This document shows, one piece after another, positions 11,331-25,199 of a stretch of 64,000 bases of DNA (within the stretch, counting starts at the first letter, position 1; every line of letters starts with the position of its first letter). The DNA comes from Pegea sp. RAD2-039 (lineage: Eukaryota > Chordata > Thaliacea > Salpida > Salpidae). The position numbers were made by a program, and so were the translations under genes. The stretch lies in NCBI GenBank assembly GCA_034620365.1, contig JAQGEQ010000330.1, positions 186,001-250,000 of the forward strand, in the 5' to 3' direction. The notes beneath the pieces are model-generated. The model was not told the DNA's origin and did no database searches. It was given only the letters and a program-made list of their open reading frames with translations.

Positions 11331-12925
11331 TATTTCAACATTTATTTTCTGGTGCTAATTCCTTTATTAAAATGTAATATCATTTCTAATAAATGTTTAG
11401 TGTGTTCTAAGCAAACAAGCCTTTGGTTATGCTAGCTAAGAAGACTTTCTAATAGTAAAACTAATTTAAGCTTTTAATTCACTAACTTCAAAGTAAAAAA
11501 GTATGATATCATTAGAAACTGTTTTTTTCAGGAGAAGAAATTATTTGAATGATTACCAAACTAGTAAAGTCTTAATTTATGCCTTTGGTATGCATTTGGA
11601 AAAGGTTTGCTAATTCATAATCTGCTTTTTTTGTATTTAAATTTAGGTAGATTATTAAATAAAATCGTTCAAAAACTTTTCACAAAAACCAAACTGTAGA
11701 TGGCATGCCTGAGAAAGTTGAATCTCAATGTACAGCTTCGAAACTCTTTAAAAAGAACTCTACGGTGATGCTTGTTCAAGAATTAAATAAAGATTTTTTG
11801 ATGATTAACATTTGTTAAACAAAGGTTTATTAAAAGTCATAACTATACCGAAAAGTCAAATTATTGAAAATTAATTATTATTATTTTGTGGTAAAAATGT
11901 TTAAACTGAAAAGCGTTTTGTGAGAGTTGAAATGAATATCTTTCTGTCTGCTTATAAGAACTAACATTTTGTAAAAACATTTTTAAAAAAACTTGGAGTA
12001 AGATTTTAAAAACTAACTTACTACAAGATTTAAAAGAAAACCCAAATTATTCAAGTGAAACGACACGTCTTTAAATGATCTGCTGAATTTTGTTTAGGCT
12101 CTTTTTACCTGAATTTTTATAATTGCAACCCAAATAAGATTTCTTAACAGTTTAATTTAATCTTTTTCTAGTTGTATAGAATATGAGTTTAAACAACTTT
12201 ACACAGATTACTTATCTCAATTGAAAATAAAATGTTTTTCTTATTACTGTCAAAATTATTATAAATATAAATTCGTCTTTTCGAAAAGCATTTCTTGTTT
12301 TCTTCTTAGCTTAAGTTTTTGTGAGAAAATATTAAAATTTACTTTATAAAATGTATTGATCTAAAGTATTAATATAAAAACTTGATCTACAGAAAAGGGC
12401 TTTGCCTAATAATAAAACTATCATCTTTTCTTTTAAATGTTTTTAAAGCACTTTTTTTGAAAGCACTATTTTGAAATTACTTTGTCGTGCTGGTGGATAA
12501 ATATTTGATGAGTTAAAAAAAAGATTATTAAATTGTATTTTCAAACTGTTATTAATAAAGCTGTAGGAGTTCCTGTTTGTAGATATTCTACTATGCATCT
12601 AAAATATTCTAAATCACCAAACTGGAAAGTTGAAACACATTCTAACATTTTAACATTTTCATTATTTTAATCAGCTAATTTTCTGCAGTTTTTATATTTT
12701 TTAGTTCATAGATTTACAAATATTAATTTCTTTTTTCGATTTGTAAACTTTGTAAAAATCTTTTTTTACTTAGCTGAATCAACATTAGGTTGTTATGAAT
12801 CTCTGAATGTTTTCAAGTTTAAAATTGCTTTAGATAAGTTTGATGCAGAAATTTACCTGAAATAATTGTACTATGAAACTAATATTCTATAATATAATAA
12901 AATAATAAAATACCGAAAATCAGTT
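11331..12925. other. No gene seen
   Basis: AT-rich intergenic sequence with stops in all frames. Confidence 0.5.
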
Positions 12926-12928
12926 GTT

Positions 12929-13481
<553 letters not shown>

Positions 13482-15472
13482 CAAACTTTACAAAATACAA
13501 AATTTATGAAATAAATCAGTTCTGATAATTTTTATTAAGCAAAAAAAAGCTGATCATTTTATGATATGAAGGAAGTAAAAGTTTTTTCAAAATTTAAGCA
13601 AATTATTTTGTTGCCAAGAATATTAAAAAATATATTTGAATAACCTGGTTAAGTAAATTCAACTAACCTTATACTAGCATACGTTGAGTGTCAATGTTTC
13701 AATTTTGTAATTGTTGTTTGGTACGACATTTCTATTTTACAGTTTAATTAACAATTAATTTTCTTTCTGTTTTTGCTGACTAGCTCTATAATTGTTTGAA
13801 ATAAACTATTTTTAAAAAGTTTAAAACTGAATTCATTTAAAACATATTTTATTAATTACAAATGTTAAGTTAGTTTTTGCTATTACAAACAAATGAAGAT
13901 TTCAAAGAGCTTAAAAAAACAAAATTAAATTCTTAAATTGAAATTTGATTAGTTACAAAAAGTTTTAAGACAACTTATAGTTATTATATTTTAATTCCTG
14001 ATAAAAATAAGTTTAATCGAGCAAAATCGTAATTTTTGTGGTAATTGAATAAGTTGTTAATGTCTTTATTTTTAAAATTCCAGTTGTTGTTAACATGAAT
14101 ATTGAAAACAAAGCCTTAGTCTTCTGAGTAAAAATATTTTTAAATTAAAATACCAATACCAAGTTCAAGACTAAGACCAATTTTTTCAATAATGCATGTT
14201 TTCATTAATTAAGATATAATTTGTAGATACCAAAATTCTAAAACTTTATTAAAATAGTAGCCAAAGATATATTCTTTTTTATAATTTAATTATTAAAAAA
14301 TTTGTTATTTTTATCTGACACCAATTTACAAAACTAATTCAATACTTCATTATCCTTAACAAATACAAATCAACAAATTATTAATTGTTATTTAATCTAC
14401 GAGCTCATGTATATGAAGAAAGAACAATAAAATAAGTTTAGATTTTAACAAACAAATCCTGTTTGACACAGATTTTGTTTTTTAATAAAATAATTTTGCT
14501 GAATTTTAGTGTTTGTTGTTATCTTATCAGCAGCTTTCTCTTATTTTGAGCTAATAGTAAAGTTTTTATTAAATAAATAAACTTTTGCATCTAAGGTGTT
14601 TATTAATTGCTCAACTGCTATAAAAATTGAAGAAATAAGTAAAAGTTCACTACGGAAAAGCCTTAAATATATACTATTTTAATGTAAATAGAGGAAAATG
14701 TTATTTTAAAACCCAGTTTAGAAACAGTAAGTTTTAAAATGTATTCTTAAATTAAAAACAGACTTTTGAGTCAACATATCATTTAGAAAAAACTGAAAAA
14801 TCATTGTAGAAACCGATAACAGGGAATAATTTTAATAAATCTATCAATTTCTACAACCTATAATAGTTTATTTTTACTGTACATGAAACTAATCAACTTT
14901 TTTATATAAAAGTACTATAAGACTTTGGAGATATTTACAAACACTCTTATGTTGGATTTTACAGTAGGATTTTATTTTTTTCTAATTTCTATTTAGCAAC
15001 TGTTTTTTCTCATATTTTGTATATTTTTTCAACAATTTGTGGTAAACTAAAAAACAATATTATAATAAGTTTAGATATTAGTTTAAAACTAAATTATGAA
15101 AATTTTTTACAAGTTTTTATAAATAAATACCTTTTAGCAATAACTTAAAATTATTTTCAAGTGTTTGTAGAAGTTTTAATGTTTTATTTACTATTATTTA
15201 TTTACATATCCACAACGTTGTTGTCCTTTATGTTGTTATTGTTAATTTTAAGTCTATGAAGTAATAAAAGAGAAGTGCATAGATGTATTTTGAAAAGTTC
15301 TCCCATTATCTATTATTTAAGATTTAACTAATTTGAATTATTCATGCTTTGGGTAAAGCTAAACAAATCAGTATAAGATACTGATTTTTATATTTTCCTT
15401 ATAGTTTCTTTATATACTTCTGCACATGTTAAAGATGTACAAATCATTTTTACAGACTGATAATCCATAAAA
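13482..15472. other. Intergenic; 5' region of the next ORF
   Basis: AT-rich with no coding signal. A pyrimidine stretch ending TTTTTACAG at about 15,455, 18 bp before the ATG at 15,473, could be a 3' splice site for a 5'-UTR exon or a trans-spliced leader. Confidence 0.45.
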
Positions 15473-17803
15473 ATGTCTAGTTTAAAAGCTGATAAGTTTT
15501 TCGAGTTTGTAAAACAGTACAAGATAAAAGAAAACAAGTTCTACATTTTGCAAGGTAGAATGTTTCAATTTATTTTTACAAATGAAGTTTTCAAAAATAA
15601 TTTAGAACTTCAACATAAATACAATCGTGATAATTTTGATACCGATAAACTTGATTGCATGTCTCATCTTTTTCTGAGAAACAAAATTGCTTTACCTGGA
15701 TGCATTTATTGGATATCTCAAGATGATAATTTTGTTAGGGTATTTAAGCTAAAAGATTTCAATGTTAGTAACTTTTCATATGAAATGGTTTTAGTAAAAC
15801 TATTTTTTCACTTTGGAGTGGCATATTCCTTAAATAAAGATAAATCAGTGAAAGAACATTTTGTTTGTTTGGAACTTTTGAAACATTGTTTGATAATTGC
15901 TGAAGGTTTGGATTCATCTAAAACTTTGCTGAACTTTAAGACAATTGCTTTTTCATGTTTCTTGTTACAAATTCTAAACGTGTTTATAACAACTTCAAAA
16001 ACAAACTTTAAACAAACTAATAAGCGATTTGTTGAGTTGATAAAATACTTTTCCTTCTCTTCATCCCCGACAAATACGTCATATTTTCAATATGGGTTAA
16101 ATGAATTGCAAACATATCTGTCATTTTTAGATGGGTATGCTCACAAAACTATCTGTTTTCATCAGTGCCAAATTTATTACTCTTCAGCTTATGAGAAAGC
16201 AGCAACATTTATTAGAGAACTTATAATGTATTGTGACTTGCTTTTATTTGTCCATTTATCAAATGGAAATCAAATATATGTTCCTAGACAAACTTTTTGC
16301 TCAAACGAGATTCACAAATTATGCAAAACTGAGTTTACCAAGCATGTAATTGAGACTGAGAAATCATTGATTACTACGCTTTCGTCAGCTTTAGTTTGTT
16401 TTGATTGGTTAATACAGTTGGTTTGTGCTTACAAATTAATTCCAGGCCTTAAATCTAATGAATTGAAGAAGATTGCAAACGGTTTATATGTAAACAAAAC
16501 TATCTATAAGAGCTTACACTTCAGTCATTATGAGTTCAAACTGGGAGAAAGTCTTGAAGAAAAAGAAAAACAAGTTTATCTTAGCAATGAATTTATAATT
16601 TCTCTTACCAGTGATTTTTTTTTGTTTTCAGTATTAAATTCAACGATTTTAAAATGCTTTAGAGATCAAAACACATACCGGTCTATTTCTAAAAGTCTGA
16701 GGATTATATTGTTGTTAGTTACTCTAGTTTTTGCTCTAAAGAAACAACTGAATATTTATTTAGTAAAATTGCTGAATAATAATGCTAGCAACAAGTGGCA
16801 AGATTGCTTTTTAAATAGAAAACATACAAAGGAGTACTCAAGTGGTGAAAAATGTCAACTTTTAGATAAAATGTTTTATACAATTATTGATAAAACAAAG
16901 AAATATGACAACTTGTTTGTAAAAGACGTGATGCTTAAAACGTTTTTTGATTGTTTATTGCATCAATTGCTTTTATCACCATCTAAAATTACACTAGAGT
17001 TATTTGCTTTTGCAGAATTTCCGTTTGAATACACAAATTTCCAAATTGAAAAACCAGAATCATCACAAAACTATTTAGACTTTTTTTTATACTTTGATAA
17101 AGAAAAACAGCGTGTAATTGGTCTTCTAAGTTCTATCTTAAAGAATGGTTTCTTAAGATTGTCTGTAGATTTTATTACTACAGAATCAAAAAAAATAGAT
17201 GATTTGAAAAAGGATATAATCCTGAAATTTCACCAGCATTCACGAATTCAGAAGGAAGAAGTTGAGCCAATTTTTAAATCAATATTTTTACTAAAACGAA
17301 AAGTTTGGTTGTTTACTTTGCTAGCTCCTAAGTTTATCGATTATAAAAAAGAACATAAGAGAGCTGTAATACAAAAGTTAAAATTTTTTCTTACCGGAAC
17401 GTGTTTCCATTATTATATTGGATGGAATAATTTAAGTATAATAAATTTTGAAGGATGGCTGATAATGATAAGAAGTTTGATGATAAATAATTCAAATTCT
17501 GCTAAATTAATAGTAGAAATATTACAAAACTTCTTCATTTTTTTGAAGAGTTTGCCTAGCTTGTTGGATGATAGAATTACTCCATCTAATGAAAAATGTT
17601 TTTTTAAACTAATTACCTGCATTCAAGTAACTGTTGCAAAAGTATGCAGAAATTTTAATCAAAGCTATGCTCTCAATTTACAAACCAATTTGTTGAATGA
17701 ATACTTACTAATCTTAGAAAATATCTCTAAAATAAATAGAAAAAAAATTACCTTTAAAAAAATTTTAAGTAAACTTAACGATCTACCTACAGCGTCATTT
17801 TGA
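15473..17803 (+). CDS. Unknown 776-residue alpha-helical protein, single exon
   Basis: One uninterrupted frame from ATG (context TAAAAATGTCT) to TGA 17,801-17,803. Predicted mostly helical, rich in Leu, Phe, Lys and Asn, with many aromatic residues; several hydrophobic runs (for example SLRIILLLVTLVFALKKQ near residues 412-430) look like buried helices rather than clear membrane segments. No signal peptide, no repeat, and no catalytic or zinc motif that I recognise. An intact 2.3-kb frame in DNA of this base composition is strong evidence of selection, and codon use follows the local AT bias. It could be a lineage-specific helical-repeat or scaffold protein, a domesticated transposon protein, or the last exon of a larger gene. 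No neighbour within 12 kb on the right gives context. Confidence 0.8.
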   Translation: MSSLKADKFFEFVKQYKIKENKFYILQGRMFQFIFTNEVFKNNLELQHKYNRDNFDTDKLDCMSHLFLRNKIALPGCIYWISQDDNFVRVFKLKDFNVSNFSYEMVLVKLFFHFGVAYSLNKDKSVKEHFVCLELLKHCLIIAEGLDSSKTLLNFKTIAFSCFLLQILNVFITTSKTNFKQTNKRFVELIKYFSFSSSPTNTSYFQYGLNELQTYLSFLDGYAHKTICFHQCQIYYSSAYEKAATFIRELIMYCDLLLFVHLSNGNQIYVPRQTFCSNEIHKLCKTEFTKHVIETEKSLITTLSSALVCFDWLIQLVCAYKLIPGLKSNELKKIANGLYVNKTIYKSLHFSHYEFKLGESLEEKEKQVYLSNEFIISLTSDFFLFSVLNSTILKCFRDQNTYRSISKSLRIILLLVTLVFALKKQLNIYLVKLLNNNASNKWQDCFLNRKHTKEYSSGEKCQLLDKMFYTIIDKTKKYDNLFVKDVMLKTFFDCLLHQLLLSPSKITLELFAFAEFPFEYTNFQIEKPESSQNYLDFFLYFDKEKQRVIGLLSSILKNGFLRLSVDFITTESKKIDDLKKDIILKFHQHSRIQKEEVEPIFKSIFLLKRKVWLFTLLAPKFIDYKKEHKRAVIQKLKFFLTGTCFHYYIGWNNLSIINFEGWLIMIRSLMINNSNSAKLIVEILQNFFIFLKSLPSLLDDRITPSNEKCFFKLITCIQVTVAKVCRNFNQSYALNLQTNLLNEYLLILENISKINRKKITFKKILSKLNDLPTASF

Positions 17804-18870
17804 TTTTTCTAAAATTTACTTGTGTCTCTTTTAATGTTTATCAATATAAAACTGTGTTATCTAATTTTTGTAAAGTGTTTTAGTAGTATGTGCTTACAGC
17901 GTAACATAAATATAACATGTATGAATGTAATACTTCTTTTCCAACGTTTAATTGTTTTGTGTTTCAGTTTTAGTTATCTGTAAGTGACCCTACATTTGCC
18001 ACATAATAAAACAAAATGTACTGAAAAATAAAAGAAAATAATATTGCTAACTTTAAGTAGTTATATATATTTGCTGAAATGATCAAGTAAAAGGTTTAAC
18101 TTATTTTGTAATGAAGATCAAAAAGATAATAGAAACGATGACAGACACAATGACAGCAGTTAGTTTGGATTTTAGATCATTTCGTAGCTGATTGCGTATT
18201 GAGGAACCAATTAAGAGTTTATCAATCTAATTTTAAATATATCTTATAATATCTAATAAGTCTAATTGTATTTTTTCCAAAAAATTTGATTTTAAATTTT
18301 CAACTCTTTTGAATAAGTATAAAATAAATCAACTAGTAGCCGGTGTGCTTGTGCAAATATTTGTTTATTGGTTGACAATTTCTAAGAAAAATTCGTTAAG
18401 ATGTATAAGAAGTATTTTGGTTGATCTAAATTATGTAAATAATGATTGTTGTGTTTAGCTGTCTGGTTGCTGTTGACTATCATTTATAAAAAAAGAGGTT
18501 ATAAAACTTACATACAATCAATTTTCAAATAAGTTACAATTCTTTTAGGTATCATCAAAGCAATAATATCTATTAATTTGCCCTTATAATTTTTTATCGT
18601 TTCCTAACTTTTTAATAAGCTGTAAATTTTAAAGTTTTTTTTTTAAAGTTTATTTTTTTTTGTACCTTTAGTTTTAAACTGTTTACTTCATTCTAAATAT
18701 GTAACGTTGTTGTCTAACTTGATACAGTGATCATTGATAAAATAACTTAGAAACAAGAACTAAAATAACATTTAATAGTTTTTAATAACATTTTCCTTGA
18801 ATATAACTTTCAACTACTACAAGAGATTGTTAAAATGGGTTAAACTTTGAATTTTTTCGGTTACAGTTTG
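17804..18870. other. Intergenic, 3' of the 776-residue ORF
   Basis: Contains AATAAA-type signals at about 18,006 and 18,028, suitable for polyadenylation of the preceding gene. Otherwise AT-rich with nothing recognisable. Confidence 0.45.
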
Positions 18871-18877
18871 GATTATG

Positions 18878-19570
18878 ATGATGACGTAGGCTAATTCGAG
18901 TAGTTTTCAAAGTAAACTTATACACTTATGACTAGTTATTAATGACGTCATCGTTGCTATCATCACTTGAAATGTTATATGAAGATATACTGATGACGTC
19001 ATTATTATTATCATAATGTTGTAATCAATTTTATCATCACATCGATGATGATGACGTCACTCAATCCTACTCGTTTATCAATTTATCAGTTGTGTGTTCA
19101 AAACTTAATTTTACTACTTTCCTATCAAAGCTGATGACGTCAAATTTGTTCACAGCATAATTTTACGTTCTGTTTAATTCTTTCGCCTTCTGTAGCTTGT
19201 CTAAACTTCTTCTTAATGACGTCACTACAAGCAACCATACCACAATATAAAAGGACTTCATCACCATAAATGACTTTCTCAGAAAACAACATTTATGTGA
19301 CATCATACTAAAAACCAAATTTAGTGACGTCATCAACTCTTGAACTGTCGACATCATCATTACTTTCAGACTTGTTGGAGTGAATGATACTGATGACGTC
19401 ATGATCAATTTACGAGTTTGACGTTGAATATTGATGATGACGTCACCAGTGGATTTGTGACGTCATCAAATCACAAATAACTTTGCATTAAAAGATTTTG
19501 ACAAAATATTAAAATGAAGTCATCATTATCATTAAGTGACGTCATCATTATCATTAAGTGACGTCATCAT
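18878..19570. repeat. Isolated cluster of TGACGTCA palindromes
   Basis: About a dozen exact TGACGTCA copies plus variants (ATGACGTAGG, GACATCATC) in 0.7 kb, many extended to TGATGACGTCATCA. Stretches between them on the minus strand look like short exons (for example NKSESNDDVDSS and SSRVDDVTKFGF at 19,310-19,400) with AG-ended borders. This resembles the motif-rich gene block at 33-42 kb, so the cluster may mark the remains of a gene on the minus strand; I could not build a phase-consistent model. Confidence 0.5.
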
Positions 19571-19830
19571 TATAAGTCACTGTCTCTTCTCAATTTTTGG
19601 ATCACTTTCATGATCTTCTTATTTTCTTTTCTCATAGCAACATTCAACAAATTAGTGTTTGAAGTCACCACATCAAAATGCTCTCTTCATTTATTTGTAC
19701 AAGTTGAGGATTGGTAAAGAGTAGATTATGTCTCCAATCGATTGCTCCTTATTCTTTCTACAATTAAAAAGTGATCATTAGCTGTAAGGTATCTTTTGTG
19801 ATCAGCATCATCATTGCCACTATTCCCACA
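19570..19830 (-). pseudogene. Ankyrin-like coding remnant
   Basis: Minus-strand frame ending at TAA 19,570-19,572 reads NTNLLNVAMRKENKKIMKVI, close to the ankyrin consensus TPLHxAxxxGxxxIVKLL, and ends KLRRDSDL. Immediately upstream a shifted frame reads HNLLFTNPQLVQINEES. The frame change and lack of a start suggest a decayed repeat protein. It adjoins the palindrome cluster at 18.9-19.57 kb and may be part of the same dead gene. Confidence 0.35.
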
Positions 19831-20750
19831 TCTTTGTTTTATATTCTTTATCATTTTAGTTTAGTTTTATAAAGTTGCATTAGGTTCCCCTGTTTCGTTG
19901 ATATCATTACTCGATTTAAAAAAAATATTTTATAGAAAAATTTCGAAAAGTATTTGATAATAAAAAGTTTAAAATAACAGAGAATTGAAAAAGGAAATTC
20001 AAATAAAATGATCACTAATAACCAATATTATAAATTAAAAAATTAAAATGAGAATTTCTGAATAGATTGTGAAGAATGATACTTTCTTTGGTGTCTGTTA
20101 CTTTTTCGATTATAAATTTCAAAAGACTTTCTAAAGACAAAGTCAAAAGTTGCTGTGAATACATTTTTCAATTATGACTAATTTTAATCAAAACGTAGTG
20201 AAGTATTGTAAAACCAACTCATTGAATTTAGTTTCTATTCGTTTTTAAAATATTGCTTTTAATTTAAAGCAATTTTCTAAGAATATTTCAGTCTATAAAT
20301 CTTGACTTAAACTGATTAATCAAACGAATCATAAATTTTTTTGTTTTATTTTAAATACATATTAGTAAACAGAAAATTTAAAAGGATGAAAAAGATTTAG
20401 TAGTTTTTTTTACTATTTATTCATGAGATGTCACTACAAAATATTTACTTTAATATTTTAGAAAAGTACTACAAACCTATGAAAATTTAAAATAATTTTA
20501 TAGATTAATCATTTATTTAATGTTTTTTAATAAACTGTTTCGAAATCACTAAGGTTTGATTTGGTTTATTTGAATAACCTAAAATTAAAATAATATTTTT
20601 GAAGAAGAAATAGACAAAAATAAATTTATTAAAATTAAAACCTCCTTTTTTGATATCAGAAAAATTATTCTATTTCTTGTATATTTAAAAAAACTATATT
20701 CTTTCACAATTTTGCAAATTCCATTTGACTCAATTTACATCTATAGGGCT
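19831..20750. other. No gene seen
   Basis: AT-rich intergenic sequence. Confidence 0.5.
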
Positions 20751-21100
20751 TTTGTTAGAAACTTCGACCTACAAATACTTTTTTCTTTCTTTTTTCAGTC
20801 ACAAATTTTCTATCTAAATCAATATTAGTAAACTGAAAACAAAAACGATGTTTTTTTTTGGTAAATTCAAAAGAAACTAAATTTTATATACAATTCTGCA
20901 ATTTCCTTTTGACTTCTCCATCTATAGAGCCATTCTTTGCAGTGCGCTTTTGTATGCTGGTGAAACTTGAATCTATAAATAACCTTTTTCTCCTTACTTT
21001 TTTCAGTCACAAGATGTCTCTGTTTCACTTTCACGTTTGATTCTCTAAATCTTATAGATTTAATGTTTCGTGCTAAGATCTGTAGACATATAGTTTTTGT
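20751..21100. repeat. Dispersed repeat with partner at 27.05-27.17 kb
   Basis: Blocks AATTCAAAAGAAACTAAATT, ACAATTCTGCAATTTCC and CATCTATAGAGCC recur inverted at 27,170-27,050. TTTTTCAGTCACAAGATGTC also recurs near 8,081 and, inverted, near 25,822. Opposed short frames here are by-products. Confidence 0.6.
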
Positions 21101-21368
21101 CATGAATCTTGAGCTTACAAAAAAATGTATTTACATTTAAAGAAACAGTTTCATTTAAAATCATTACATTTTTTCATATCAAAAATAATTTTAATTAATT
21201 TTTTTTATAAGAAATCTCTTAAAACTTAGTTATGAAAATGATTTTAGAAAAATTGATAAATACTAAATAGTAAAATCATAATTTACAATGGTTTTTAATT
21301 GAAAACATGTTTTCGTTGTTCAAAATATTTCAAGCTAATACAAAAAATTGAAATTTAGAAAGTCAGTT

Positions 21369-23690
21369 TTGTCCGGACAAATACTAGATCGAAAGAAATT
21401 AATAAACATAAAGAATTATGATTTGATATCTGTATGCTTGCATGCTGATCCAAAATCTCATATTTGAAATTGACAACTTGTCAATGACCAACAAAATTAT
21501 TTAAATTTATCTGGTTAATAAACTTATATTTGAAAAATGCGTACAGTTCAGAATAGTTGTATAATCGCTGGAAACCTATAGTTTGACAAAAGGATAGATT
21601 AGGATTTTGTAATTAGTTATAACAACAAATCAGAAAACAATGAAAACTTGATTAAGAAAATCTTTTTTTAAAGGACTTCAAACTAAACAAAAGCAATTAA
21701 GAAATGTGAATAGTTAATTATTGTAGTTTTTATTTTAAAAATAAGGAAAAAAATCTTCTTATTTAAAGATAAATTTGTTAGCCAAGAATTTTCAAAGTGT
21801 TTTAGAAAGAATTGTTTAAAATGTTATTGTATTTAATTATTTACTTTGGCTGAAAACTAAAACACTATTTTGTATCGATATTATGAAAATATCTTAAATT
21901 AAATATCATTAAAACATTTTGTTAATGGCATTAGTCAAAAATCTAAATGTTAACTTGCCGTTTTGAAGCTGCAAGCTATATAATGAGTGAATTAAAAACT
22001 TTTCTGAGTTAATCATTCTGATAGTTAAAATATAGCAGATGTAAAAATAAAGTTGCTTTAAAAGTTATGCTTTGCTTTTATACAAAGTTTATTTATACAA
22101 AGTTTGAAAGTTACTAGTTAAAATAGTTTTGTTTTCAATATAAACCTAAATATTCATAATTTCAACAAAGTTTGAAAGTAAGCCTTAAAATTTAAGTTCT
22201 CAAATACCATTTACAAAAACATAGCCTGAAGCAATGCAAAGATTTCAAAATTATTTATCTTCAGCGACTTCTAGCGTCAACTTCTTCTACTATAGAAACA
22301 TAAAACTCAAAAATCTTTAATTAGCTTTTTATGATTTTTACAAAAACATGTTTACTTACACTAAAGAATCAATTGTGCTTTATTTTAATATATTTTATGT
22401 TGTTTTCAATAATCTTTATTTAGTTAGTTCTAATTACACAAGATGTTTAGGTTATTATTTTAACTCTTTTTAACTTTATCTGATTAGCTGAAGATTTTAT
22501 TTTAATGTTCAAACTCAACAATTTTGGTCATTTAATTATTTTTAGACATAAGTAAAAAGCTTTTTGTAGAAAAAAACTGCATCTTTGATTCTATAAATTT
22601 TTAGTGATATCAAAATAATTTGCTATTTAACAAAACTATAATATTTCATGAATAAAACTCTATAGAAAAATCAAAGCAAGTAAGATCTTAAGATAAAAAT
22701 ATTCAGTTATTTACGTTATATTTTACTGATATAATCCATTTGATCATTAATTGAAGTTTTTTACAAGTTAAACAATCTTTTTTATTTTACAAATAGTTAA
22801 AAACAACAAAGATTTATTATTTCCTTTTTACGATATCTATGCAAGTTTATAATGAATTTATTTATTGACTATCTTGCTACTCACTAAGATCAATCATATT
22901 CTGTTCAAATAAAATATTTTTAGGTAGTAATCATCTTAAGTTTTCTGTAAATCGAATCACTGCCCTGTTGTTTACAACGACAAATAACAAACTCTACAAA
23001 ATTTCAATACTAAAATTTACAGAAATATTTGACGTCAAATTGCAATTTACGTCATCTAATTGTTAATTGAAACTTTCAACTAAAAAGCAGGTTTGTTTAT
23101 ATTTCTTAGTTTTGATTTTCGGATTATTTTATCGACTCATGGTCGATATCAAAAATATATCCTGTCGACATACAAGTTGTTAAATGATTTTGGATAAACG
23201 TCTTGATATAATAACTTCTTTTCATCTAGTATTTGTCCGGAATAAAGTTATTTTTCGATTATTATTTTTTTAAAATTTGATTTATACTTAATCATAATAT
23301 TTATTTGCTATATAAACAATGGAGATAAAAACAAATAGCTTTTGCTAAATATGATTACTTTATTTGAGATTTTTATAATTTTGAACAAAACTGTTTCTGG
23401 AAAATAAATTTGTTTTCGAAGTTTGAAGTCAATGAGTTAAGTCAATTTTTTGTAACCGACTATTAATTTTTATTTACAAATCGCGATAATACGACTCTTC
23501 TAATTTTGTTGAAATTTTCAGAAATAAGGTTATTAACCAGTTGCTACTTATTTCATTTTGAGTTATCGACAAGTTGTCAATTTCAAATTGTTAAATGCAT
23601 AAAAGTGACTGATCAAATCTTCGCTGAGAGATAATTTTTTATACTTATTAATTTCTTTCAATCTAGCATTTGTCCAAACAAAACTAATTT
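21369..23690. mobile_element. Inverted-repeat transposon-like element, about 2.3 kb
   Basis: The left end TGTCCGGACAAATACTAGAT followed by GAAAGAAATTAATAA and GAAATTGACAACTTGTC is matched in reverse near the right end by GACAAGTTGTCAATTTC, TTATTAATTTCTTTC and ATCTAGCATTTGTCC (23,570-23,675). That gives terminal inverted repeats of about 160 bp. The interior has no transposase frame and contains another family member (22,855-23,236), so this is either a non-autonomous element with a nested insertion or two elements in opposite orientation. Confidence 0.5.
22855..23240 (-). mobile_element. Non-autonomous inverted-repeat element (copy B)
   Basis: Reverse-orientation copy of 9,690-10,100: runs from TTGACTATCTTGCTACTCAC through CAACGACAAATAACAAA and TCATGGTCGATATCAAAAAT to TCATCTAGTATTTGTCCGGA. 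Block order and spacing match copy A. Confidence 0.6.
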
Positions 23691-23699
23691 TCAAAAATT

Positions 23700-25195
23700 A
23701 AGTTTTTTTTATAAGCTAGATTTATTTCAAACAACAAAAACTTTTTTTTTTATTTTGACAACCATTATAAATTATGTTTTTAATATTTGCTATTTATCAA
23801 TTTTTCTAAAATTAGTTTCAAAAGATTTATTTTTACTATAAATATAAAATTATGTTTTATGTAAAAATAATTGTAATATATTTAAATGAATTTTTTTCTA
23901 AATGTTTTTTTGAAATTCTTTTCAAATTTCTAATCAGAGTTTACTTCAAATTATAAACCAGTTTTATCTAAAGTTTTAACATTTTCCAAATTACTGTTAA
24001 CAAAAAAAATTCTTATAAAAGTGAAAATAAACTAAACAATTATGTCGTTGGATCAACAATTTTAAATTTAAAGTTTAAGTTTGAAACTTTTTTGGAAATG
24101 AAATTGATTAGTTCCAAGCTTGAAGTGAAAAAATTCTAAAAATAGAGTATTGTTTACTATTATGTTAAAAAAAGTTAGATTTATATTGTCGTCGAATGTT
24201 GTAGATTAATATAATAAAAAGTAATTTACTAATATTTACCTAATGTTTTTTTATTTTGTCCGACTTAATAAGTAATAAATTGTATAGATTCGATCAAATA
24301 AACTTTTTTTTTCAATAAGCTTTATTTTGAATAAAATTCAAATAAACTTTTACAGAAATTTCATTTTTGAACATAACAAAAAATCCATGATAAGACCACT
24401 TAATGAAGATATCAAATAGGTTCAACAATGAATCAAATGGTAATTGTAGTTCTGGTTTTTACTGGTAAACTTCTATCAAAAATTGTGATAATACCATTTA
24501 CATATACTATGATTGTACAACTTTATGAAAAATTACTGATAAATTTGTTTATGATTTAATTTTTGGTTAACTGTTTTATTAAGTGTTTGATACAATAAAT
24601 GCAAAGAAATGAAAAGAAGTTTTATTCATATATTTTAAAGTTTATTTTAATCAAATCAAATGAAGTGTAGTGTATTATTTATTCTATTTAAACGAGTTTT
24701 TCTCTCTTTTTTTTCGTCATAGTATGGTTATGTATTAAGTAGGTTTTCCTTATTTACATTTGATAAAGAGCTTCTGCATACAGATTTATTAAAAAATATT
24801 AATTTGTTTCTATTTACATTGATTAAGCAAGTTGGGAACTTTACTTTTCAAATAGGTTTTTATATTTGATTTTATCAAAATTCTTTGTTTGTAAATCATT
24901 GATAAATTTAAGAGTCAAATAATAGTCCAAGTTCAACATTATTACAATGTATAGATTGTGAACGTTACAAAGTGTTGATTGTCTAAAATATCAAAATGCA
25001 ATTATTCGTTTGACATTTTTAACATAATTTTCAAACTATTTATTATTAAATAATAATAAATAACTAAACTGTGAAATTAAAAGTTTATAGACTTTAATGA
25101 TAACTTTTTTAAACTAGTTTATTTCTATCTTTAAATAAACATATAAGGATTTACATAAAGTTAAATGAAAATTCTTGCAAAACAAATTAAATTGT
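23700..25195. other. No gene seen
   Basis: AT-rich with runs of T and A; no coding signal. Confidence 0.5.
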
Positions 25196-25199
25196 TTTT

